Shown: piece by piece, positions 5,581 through 12,516 of the stretch
How positions within the stretch are numbered: the stretch's first letter is position 1
Layout of the letters: each line of letters starts with the position of its first letter
Origin: Eubacteriales bacterium
GTDB lineage: Bacteria > Bacillota > Clostridia > Tissierellales > Dethiosulfatibacteraceae
NCBI GenBank assembly: GCA_030694905.1
Contig: JAUYTY010000116.1
Coordinates: 1 to 34,575, forward strand
Length of the DNA stretch: 34,575 bases
Direction: 5' to 3'
Notes under the pieces: model-generated
What the model saw: the letters and a program-made list of their open reading frames with translations, nothing else
What the model was told of the DNA's origin: nothing
Database searches by the model: none
Position numbers and translations under genes: made by a program

Positions 5581-8185
5581 AATGAGAGCCATACGAGGCC
5601 CAAATTACTATAGCAGACATCCGGTTATTTTTATGCAGTTGGATATTGAGAAGCTTGAATCAAAACCAACGGATATGGTTCCTGGATTTAAAGATAATCT
5701 GGCAATTATGATGCCTAGCCTTTTGGAACACAGATGCTCTCCCGGGGAAGTGGGAGGGTTTTTTGAGCGACTTGTCAGAGGCACCTGGGCTGGTCATGTT
5801 GTGGAACATGTGTCGTTGGAGCTGCAATGTCTTACCGGTCATGAAGTAACTTTTGGGAAAACCTTTAGCACAAATCAACCAGGCATTTACAATCTGGTCT
5901 ACCGGTATCTGGATTATAAGTCTGGCTTGCGGGCAGGTGAAATGGCTGTCGAACTGGTTGGAAAGCTATACGAGGGAATCATTACCGATGTACAACCCCT
6001 TATTGAAGAACTGAAATTAATTGCGGTATCAAGTCTCCTGGGACCTTCTACACAATCAATTGTCGACGAAGCTACCAGTCGTGGTATCTCTCATTTCCGA
6101 CTAAACGATGATAGCTATGTGCAGCTAGGGCAGGGAGTTCGCCAAAGAAGAATTCAGGCAACTATGATGGATAATACCTCTGCTTTGGGGGTGGAAATTG
6201 CCGACGATAAGGAGAACGCGAAAAAGCTATTATATTCCATGGGTATTCCAGTACCAGAGGGGCGATCTGTTCGGACTGCTGATGAAGCACTGAAAGCGGC
6301 AGAATCCATCGGGTACCCTGTGGTGGTCAAACCATTGATAGGCAATCACGGTAGGGGTGTAACCATAAATGTGATAAATAAGGAAGAATTACTCGTTGCC
6401 TACGAAATAGCATGTGAGATTTGTGAAATCTGTCTGATTGAAAAATACCTGGAAGGATTTGACTTCAGAATACTCGTCATTGATGGGAAATTTGTGGCAG
6501 CTGCGCTTCGGGAACCCGCTTACGTCATCGGAAATGGAAAGGACACTATCCGCCAGCTGATAGAAGAAATCAATAAAGATCCTGAACGGGGCATTGGACA
6601 TGAAAAAAACCTGACCCGTATCACCGCTGATTCCATGACGGAACGGTTGTTGGCTGTCAAGAAGCTTACCCTAGAGAGTGTTCTGGCTGAGGGTATAAAA
6701 AGGTATGTTAAATCCACCGCGAATCTTAGTTCTGGAGGCACAGCCCTAGATGTCACAGAAAATGTACATCCTCTAAATCAGTTGATGGCTGAACGAATTT
6801 CACAAATCATTGGATTGAATGTCATCGGCATTGATATTATTGCTGATTCACTGGAAAAACCTCTTAGCAGCGATTCTTCCGGTGTTGTGGAAGTTAATGC
6901 GGCGCCGGGATTCAGAATGCATCTTAATCCCACAAAAGGAACTCGTCGAAACATCGCATCCCACATTATAAACATGTTGTTTCCGCCTGGATCCACCCAT
7001 GCCGTTCCTATTGTTGCAGTCACTGGTACCAATGGCAAAACAACAACCACAAGGTTGATTTCCCATATTTTGGGACTTAACGGCAGGACCGTGGGGATGA
7101 CATCCACGGATGCTGTGATTATTAATAATATCCCCATCCTCACAGGGGATTATAGTGGTCCGGAAGGTACTCGAAAAGTCATGATGGATTCCACCATAGA
7201 CATGGCTGTTCTAGAAGTAGCGAGAGGTGGTATACTACGAAGTGGTCTTGGATATGATGAAAGTGACGTAGGGGTTTTCCTCAATATTTCTTCTGATCAT
7301 TTGGGTGAAGGTGGGATTGACACACTGGAGGAGTTGACGAGATTAAAATCTACGGTGATTGAAGCAGTTAAACGATCCGGTTATGCGGTTTTCAATGCTG
7401 ATGATCCAATGGTTCTTTCATGTATTGATAAGACACCGGGGTCTCCGGTTTTATTCTCAAGGTATCCAGACCACCCTGCCCTTAAAACAAATTATGATAA
7501 GGGTAATTTAAACGTAACTGTGCAAGATGGTAACATTATCATCCAAAGAAAAGGATGGAGGTCAACCGTTGCCAGTGTGATTGAAATTCCCATCACATTC
7601 GATGGTAAGGCTTGGTTTAATGTTGAGAATGTTATGGCGGCGGTAGCTGCTACAGCTGTGTTGGGTCTCAATGAAGTCAATATCCGTGCAGGCCTGGTCA
7701 GTTTCAGCCCATCCATTGGTCAGTCGCCAGGTAGAATGAATGTCATAGACGTGGGAAATTTTAAAGTGGTGGTTGATTACGGCCATAATATAGGTGCCAT
7801 CAAAGCTACAGGTGAGTTCATCAAAAGCTTGATGCCGGGCAGAAAAATTCGAATGGCTTCCGGCGTTGGCAATCGTAGAACAGAAGATATTATAGCATTT
7901 GGGCGTGCTCTCGCAGAGTATTACGATCATATTGTCATTTGCGATGCGGATCCAAGGGAAAGATCTGTCGGTGAAACGGCCCAAATTGTGAAAGAGGGAC
8001 TATTGAAGGGCGGTTTCTCACCTGACATGATCACCATTGTCATTGATGAAAGAGAAGCTACCAGAATATCTCTAGATATGGCAAATCCTGGAGACCTGAT
8101 AGTGTTGCAAGCGGATAATATAACCCAAGTGATTAAGGATGTTCTGAACTATAAAAAAGAGTCGACAGGATTGCGTTTGAAATGA
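5567..8185 (+). CDS. cphA: Cyanophycin synthetase
   Basis: This 872-residue enzyme polymerises Asp and Arg into cyanophycin with ATP and needs no ribosome. The N-terminal domain begins MKIIEMRAIRGPNYYSRHP, the usual CphA opening. An ATP-grasp domain covers about 200-460, with VVKPLIGNHGRGVT and the metal-binding end VVEVNAAPGFRMH. A Mur-ligase-like domain follows with P-loop VTGTNGKTTTTR (about 485-496), GGILRSGLG and the substrate-site block VVDYGHN. Length is typical. The frame opens at TTG 5546, but ATG 5567 matches family starts and gives the overlap with cphB. Cyanophycin outside cyanobacteria is known, including in clostridia. The catalytic domains look complete, with no frameshift. Confidence 0.96.
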   Translation: MKIIEMRAIRGPNYYSRHPVIFMQLDIEKLESKPTDMVPGFKDNLAIMMPSLLEHRCSPGEVGGFFERLVRGTWAGHVVEHVSLELQCLTGHEVTFGKTFSTNQPGIYNLVYRYLDYKSGLRAGEMAVELVGKLYEGIITDVQPLIEELKLIAVSSLLGPSTQSIVDEATSRGISHFRLNDDSYVQLGQGVRQRRIQATMMDNTSALGVEIADDKENAKKLLYSMGIPVPEGRSVRTADEALKAAESIGYPVVVKPLIGNHGRGVTINVINKEELLVAYEIACEICEICLIEKYLEGFDFRILVIDGKFVAAALREPAYVIGNGKDTIRQLIEEINKDPERGIGHEKNLTRITADSMTERLLAVKKLTLESVLAEGIKRYVKSTANLSSGGTALDVTENVHPLNQLMAERISQIIGLNVIGIDIIADSLEKPLSSDSSGVVEVNAAPGFRMHLNPTKGTRRNIASHIINMLFPPGSTHAVPIVAVTGTNGKTTTTRLISHILGLNGRTVGMTSTDAVIINNIPILTGDYSGPEGTRKVMMDSTIDMAVLEVARGGILRSGLGYDESDVGVFLNISSDHLGEGGIDTLEELTRLKSTVIEAVKRSGYAVFNADDPMVLSCIDKTPGSPVLFSRYPDHPALKTNYDKGNLNVTVQDGNIIIQRKGWRSTVASVIEIPITFDGKAWFNVENVMAAVAATAVLGLNEVNIRAGLVSFSPSIGQSPGRMNVIDVGNFKVVVDYGHNIGAIKATGEFIKSLMPGRKIRMASGVGNRRTEDIIAFGRALAEYYDHIVICDADPRERSVGETAQIVKEGLLKGGFSPDMITIVIDEREATRISLDMANPGDLIVLQADNITQVIKDVLNYKKESTGLRLK

Positions 8186-8264
8186 GTACAAGAATTGTAT
8201 CCAATTTAAGCTGTTTAGTTCAATTCTGGTGTTTTGGATTATGCTTCAATGAAGGAGGAAAAAA

Positions 8265-9713
8265 ATGAAAAGAAAAACATCATTAAACATCATTCAATTA
8301 AACGACAGTCATTCCTATTTTGAATTACATCAGGAATTGTTCTGGCAGGGTGGACAGGCAGTATATCGTCCTACTGGAGGATACGCCCGAATTGCTACCA
8401 TTGTCAAAAATATCCGGTCTGAGAATACTAAGGGTTTTTTGTTCTGTGATTGCGGGGATACCTTACACGGTACATATCCTGCGCTGCATAGTCAAGGCGA
8501 AGCGATGATTCCTGTTTTGAACGCACTTGGGATTGATGCGATGACTGCCCATTGGGAATTTGCTTTTGGCCCTGAAATCTTCCAAGAGAGAGCCAGTGAA
8601 CTCAATTATCCAGTGCTCGCACTCAATGTTTTTGATCAAAGGACAAAGAAACTGATCTTTCCCCCGTATATAGTGAAAGAAATCGGTGGGCTAAGGATTG
8701 GTCTAATTGGTGCCGCTTCAAATATTATAGACAAGACTATGCCACCGTCTTTCAGTAAAGGAATAGAATTCACTCTAGGTCTTGAAGAACTCCCCCCGAT
8801 CATTGACACACTACGTAATCAAGAGAAGGCGGACCTCATCATTCTTATTTCGCATTTGGGTTTTCCGCAAGACATGAAGCTTGTGGAGGAGGTTTCAGGT
8901 ATTGATATATGCCTCAGTGGACATACACACAACCGTCTTTATAAACCGGTCCTTCAAGGGGAGACACTGGTCATTCAATCAGGCTGCCACGGATCCTTTC
9001 TGGGTCACTTGGAGCTGGAATTGGAAGGCAACAAAATCATTGATTACAAGCACCGATTGATAGAGGTAGAAGAAACTATAGCTCCTGATCCTGAAGTAGA
9101 GGAAATCATACGTCAGGTGTTGGAGCCCTATAAAAAGGAATTGTCAACAGTTGTTGGCAGAACGTCAACGGCTCTCAATCGAGCTACCACATTGGAAACG
9201 ACGATGGACAATTTTCTACTGCAGGTTTTACTTGAAAATACAGGGGCACAATTGGCATTTTCTAATGGTTGGCGTTATGGTGCACCGATAATTCCCGGTG
9301 AGATCACAATGAATGATCTGTACAACATCATACCAATGAATCCACCAATATCAACTACAGAAATATCTGGAAAAGAACTATTGACTATGTTGGAGGAAAA
9401 CCTCGAAAGAACGTTTTCATGTGATCCATACTTGCAGATGGGAGGATATGTTAAACGCTGTCTTGGTCTAAACGTCTATTTTAAGATAGAAAATCCATCG
9501 GGGAATCGTATCCAGAAGCTTTTTATTGGCAATGAAGAAGTTAATCCTGAGCGATACTACACAGCAGCATTTGTCACTTTACAGGGAGTCCCTCAACAAT
9601 TTGGCCGCAATCGTGAAGACCGACCAGATAGGATCATAGATGCGATGCAGTCATATCTAGTCAAGAATAACCCACTTCATGCTGAACTTAGGGGAACTTT
9701 TACAGCAGTGTAA
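8265..9713 (+). CDS. SoxB-like / 5'-nucleotidase-family metallophosphatase, no signal peptide
   Basis: This 482-residue two-domain protein has an N-terminal calcineurin-like metallophosphatase with NDSHS (13-17), CDCGDTLHG (61-69), TAHWEFAFG (94-102), ISHLG and the closing SGHTHNR. The C-terminal domain fits the 5'-nucleotidase substrate-binding family. The AHWEF block in place of the usual GNHEFD, plus a later QMGGYVKR, recalls the SoxB thiosulfohydrolase subgroup more than UshA. There is no signal peptide, unlike most of the family, so it is probably cytoplasmic. GGAGG precedes the ATG by 7 bases. It lies 80 bases after cphA and ends at a terminator. Substrate unknown: nucleotides, sugar phosphates or a sulfur ester are all possible. 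Confidence 0.82.
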   Translation: MKRKTSLNIIQLNDSHSYFELHQELFWQGGQAVYRPTGGYARIATIVKNIRSENTKGFLFCDCGDTLHGTYPALHSQGEAMIPVLNALGIDAMTAHWEFAFGPEIFQERASELNYPVLALNVFDQRTKKLIFPPYIVKEIGGLRIGLIGAASNIIDKTMPPSFSKGIEFTLGLEELPPIIDTLRNQEKADLIILISHLGFPQDMKLVEEVSGIDICLSGHTHNRLYKPVLQGETLVIQSGCHGSFLGHLELELEGNKIIDYKHRLIEVEETIAPDPEVEEIIRQVLEPYKKELSTVVGRTSTALNRATTLETTMDNFLLQVLLENTGAQLAFSNGWRYGAPIIPGEITMNDLYNIIPMNPPISTTEISGKELLTMLEENLERTFSCDPYLQMGGYVKRCLGLNVYFKIENPSGNRIQKLFIGNEEVNPERYYTAAFVTLQGVPQQFGRNREDRPDRIIDAMQSYLVKNNPLHAELRGTFTAV

Positions 9714-9748
9714 GATAACATCACAGTAAAAAATAACCCAGTTAACAC

Positions 9749-9796
9749 AAGGAGTCAACAATACACCTGAAAAGGCGTTTTGTTGATTCTTTAATT
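9749..9796 (+). terminator. Rho-independent terminator after the metallophosphatase gene
   Basis: A long imperfect stem pairs 9749-9761 (GGAGTCAACAA) with 9780-9792 (TTGTTGATTCTTT), extended inward by an ACC/GGC-type pairing, and ends in TTTAATT. It closes the cphB-cphA-phosphatase stretch. Confidence 0.65.
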
Positions 9797-9842
9797 GGCA
9801 GGAGGACAAATATGATATAATTATTCAAGGAGGTTTAAACTG

Positions 9843-11069
9843 ATGAATAAGAAATGGAGGATACTACCAGTAATTTTGGTTGTTTTAATTGTTTTTTGGC
9901 AATTTGGAGGACTAGATTTGATCTTAGCTCGAACTATTTTTGCGCCAGATTATAAACCAAGTTCAACAGATGATGCAAAAACAGAAGAGAGTAGTAAGAC
10001 TAACACAGAGGAACAGAGTTCAAATGAGGAGACAACAGATCATTCTGGTAACAGCGAGAAGATTTTATTTTCTACACAGGACTTAGTTTATGAAATTGAA
10101 ATCATTGGCGAAGGATTGGAAATCCCATGGGAAATAGCACACTTACCTGATGGACGGTTGCTTGTAACTGAGAGATCAGGAAGAGTTGCTATGCTGGATA
10201 GCGGAGAAAAATATGCAGTTCATGATGTAGAGCATATAGGAGAAGGTGGTCTATTGGGCATGGCAGTTAGTCTGGATTTCAAGGAAAGCAGTCAACTTTT
10301 TCTTTATTACACATACAAATCAGGAAATCAAATATATAATAGGGTTTCACGGTTTACCCTTGTGGAAAACGTCCTTACAGACGAGATATATATTTTGGAT
10401 GAAATTCCCGGAGCAAGATTCCATAACGGAGGAAGACTGAAATTTGGTCCTGATGAAAAGCTTTACATTACTACCGGTGATGCTCAGGATTCCAATCTAT
10501 CTCAAGATATTAACTCTTTAGCAGGCAAGATCTTAAGGATTAATCCAAATGGCACTATACCAGAAGATAATCCATTTGAGGACAGCCCTGTATTTGCCTA
10601 TGGATTGCGTAACCCACAAGGTTTGTCATGGCATCCTGTCAGTGGAGAATTATTCGCAAGCGACCATGGACCCAATAGCCAGGATGAAATAAACCTGATA
10701 TTGCCAGGAAAGAATTACGGATGGCCGATAGTGACCTGTCTTGAAGGCGATTCGCAGTATGAAGATCCGGTTACTTGTTATTCGGATTTCACATTGGCTC
10801 CTTCGGGAATAGCTTTTTTACCGTGGAATAACCTGGTAGAATCACCTTTGTATGTAGCAGGGTTAAGAGGTAATATGGTTATGAGAATCGATTTGGATGA
10901 TGTGGGAGGTTTTGTTAGACAAGAGGAGCTGTTTAGAGACTATGGGCGAATTAGAGCTATAGTCTATTATGAAGGTTCTATTTATATAGCTACAAATAAT
11001 AGAGACGGAAGGGGCGTTCCGGGAGAAAAAGACGACATGATCATAAAAATAACACCTATCTTGGAATGA
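9843..11069 (+). CDS. Membrane-anchored glucose/sorbosone dehydrogenase-like beta-propeller
   Basis: This 408-residue protein starts with an uncleaved-looking anchor (ILPVILVVLIVFWQFGG, about 7-23). A Ser/Thr/Glu-rich linker (about 39-75) leads to a six-bladed propeller of the GSDH family. Diagnostic blocks are IPWEIAHLPDGRLLVTERSG (about 98-117), HNGGRLKFGPDEKLYITTGD (about 194-213), YGLRNPQGLSWHP and DHGPNSQDEINLI. Relatives include PQQ-dependent aldose and sorbosone dehydrogenases, but PQQ use is not proven for many members and no PQQ synthesis genes are in the window. The protein should face outside the membrane. AAGGAGG (9827-9833) sets the start. It follows a terminator and appears monocistronic. 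The family call is firm; substrate and cofactor are open. Confidence 0.85.
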   Translation: MNKKWRILPVILVVLIVFWQFGGLDLILARTIFAPDYKPSSTDDAKTEESSKTNTEEQSSNEETTDHSGNSEKILFSTQDLVYEIEIIGEGLEIPWEIAHLPDGRLLVTERSGRVAMLDSGEKYAVHDVEHIGEGGLLGMAVSLDFKESSQLFLYYTYKSGNQIYNRVSRFTLVENVLTDEIYILDEIPGARFHNGGRLKFGPDEKLYITTGDAQDSNLSQDINSLAGKILRINPNGTIPEDNPFEDSPVFAYGLRNPQGLSWHPVSGELFASDHGPNSQDEINLILPGKNYGWPIVTCLEGDSQYEDPVTCYSDFTLAPSGIAFLPWNNLVESPLYVAGLRGNMVMRIDLDDVGGFVRQEELFRDYGRIRAIVYYEGSIYIATNNRDGRGVPGEKDDMIIKITPILE

Positions 11070-11176
11070 AGGTCTATTGTGCTGGACTTTTCATAATTTA
11101 TTAATTAATATAGAATAAAGAAAAATAGTGATATCGGTATGAAAACAAGAAAGAAAAAGCTTCAAGGAGGTATGCC

Positions 11177-12199
11177 ATGGATTACAATTTGATCAGGGAG
11201 AAGGCTAAGGAGACACTTTCGCCTCTATGCCTTGTCTGCAAGGAATGCAACGGAGTCGCCTGTAGAGGCTGGGTTCCTGGAGTTGGTGCTAAGGGGACAG
11301 GCAACAGCTTTATCAGAAACTACAGTTATCTGCAAGAAGTCAAGGTTGTGATGGACATGATATACAAAGCGGAAGGACAGGAAACATCCATCAGTCTTTT
11401 CGGCAGGAAGTTCACAGCACCGATCTTTGTCGCGCCTATTGGTGGAATGGACATCAATTACGGCGGGAAGATTGCTGAGGGTGAATATCACAGAAGAACC
11501 CTAATTGGAGCAAAGAATGCTGGCATAGCCGCATTTACTGGGGATGGAGCAAACGACATATATTTCAACGAGCCTTTAGTACCCCTAAAAGAGGTTGAGG
11601 GATGGGGGATACCCACATTGAAGCCATGGGCAATGGGAAAAGTATTGGAGAAGATAAAGACAGTCGAAGAGTTAAATGTAATGGCTTTTGCTATGGATAT
11701 AGATTCAGCAGGCCTTGTGCATCTTGCTAAATCGGGAAAACCTGTCTATACAAAGACAGTTCAGGATCTGAAGGAAATTGTTGATTCCACTGAGTTACCG
11801 TTTATTATAAAAGGCATAATGTCAGCGGAAGGCGCAAAAAAAGCCGCTGATTCAGGAGCCTACGGAATAGTCGTATCGAACCATGGGGGAAGGGTCCTTG
11901 ACAACACACCCGCAACCACAGAGGTTTTACCAGAAATTAGAGAGGCTGTGGGCAACAGGATAAAGATATTCGTGGACGGAGGAATCCGCACAGGATCGGA
12001 TGTCTTCAAGGCTATTGCCCTAGGTGCCGATGCTGTTCTTATTGGGCGAACCTTTACAATCATGGCCATTGGTGGTGGATCAGATGGCGTTCAGCTGTAT
12101 GCTGAAAAGCTTATTGCAGAACTGAAAGATACGATGCTTATGACAGGGTGCAAGGATATCTCCGACATTACAAAAGAAAAGATAGTGATGCCTCGATAG
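11177..12199 (+). CDS. FMN-dependent alpha-hydroxy-acid dehydrogenase with Cys-rich N-terminus
   Basis: This 340-residue TIM-barrel flavoprotein belongs to the lactate/glycolate oxidase family. FTAPIFVAPIGGM (about 75-87) forms the N-terminal FMN region. FIIKGIMS carries the conserved Lys. VVSNHGGRVLDNTPAT holds the catalytic His-Gly-Gly-Arg, and IFVDGGIRTGSDVFKALALG-like and ADAVLIGRTF blocks bind the FMN phosphate. The N-terminus contains CLVCKECNGVACRG: four cysteines at 18, 21, 24 and 29. This pattern recurs in clostridial relatives and could bind a metal or Fe-S cluster that hands electrons to an anaerobic acceptor; that role is inference. AAGGAGG precedes the ATG. The hydroxy acid oxidised (lactate or another) cannot be told. 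It is closed by a terminator. Confidence 0.85.
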   Translation: MDYNLIREKAKETLSPLCLVCKECNGVACRGWVPGVGAKGTGNSFIRNYSYLQEVKVVMDMIYKAEGQETSISLFGRKFTAPIFVAPIGGMDINYGGKIAEGEYHRRTLIGAKNAGIAAFTGDGANDIYFNEPLVPLKEVEGWGIPTLKPWAMGKVLEKIKTVEELNVMAFAMDIDSAGLVHLAKSGKPVYTKTVQDLKEIVDSTELPFIIKGIMSAEGAKKAADSGAYGIVVSNHGGRVLDNTPATTEVLPEIREAVGNRIKIFVDGGIRTGSDVFKAIALGADAVLIGRTFTIMAIGGGSDGVQLYAEKLIAELKDTMLMTGCKDISDITKEKIVMPR

Positions 12200-12294
12200 G
12201 TTGAAACAGTCGGACATGCCCAACTATACAAGGTCGTGCTGATCCACTTTGACAGACTTATAGCCAGTCGTTAAATCACTTAGCTTGATAAATG

Positions 12295-12325
12295 AAAACC
12301 TCTTGAGTTCAAGGGGTTTTTGTCT
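12295..12325 (+). terminator. Rho-independent terminator after the FMN dehydrogenase gene
   Basis: AAAACCTCTTG (12295-12305) pairs with CAAGGGGTTTT (12310-12320) over 11 pairs, one of them G-T, around an AGTT loop. A T-rich tail follows. The rest of the 317-base gap holds the promoter of the next gene and no coding sequence I can support. Confidence 0.8.
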
Positions 12326-12336
12326 TTGAAATACGA

Positions 12337-12365
12337 TTGACACTAGCCTAAAATCAGCATAATAT
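12337..12365 (+). promoter_or_regulatory. Promoter of the beta-helix/SLH protein gene
   Basis: TTGACA (12337-12342) and TAATAT (12360-12365) are 17 bases apart. CATAAT at 12358 is an alternative -10 with 15-base spacing. The leader to the ATG at 12517 would be about 145 bases. Confidence 0.5.
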
Positions 12366-12516
12366 GAATTTAGAGATTACTAAAAGATGGTGTTTATTAA
12401 CATTTGGTAAGCTTGTTAGAGGGTAATTAAAATACTATTTGATGCTGGCTCGAAAAATTGTCTTCATAGCTTCGCACTTGAGAAATGTATTAATTGCAGG
12501 TTATAGGGAGGATGTT

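Noticed and set aside
9816-9821. TATAAT with TG extension before the sorbosone-dehydrogenase-like gene
   Set aside because: The start point would fall in the ribosome site itself (9827-9833), and the only -35-like TTGGCA is 15 bases away; probably chance.
11069-11090. Weak hairpin AAGGTC/GACTTT after the sorbosone-dehydrogenase-like gene
   Set aside because: Only six pairs with a G-T and a 10-base loop, and no T tract; not enough for a terminator call.
12439-12516. Longer N-terminus for the SLH protein
   Set aside because: The extension would bury the signal peptide, and AGGGAGG selects ATG 12517.
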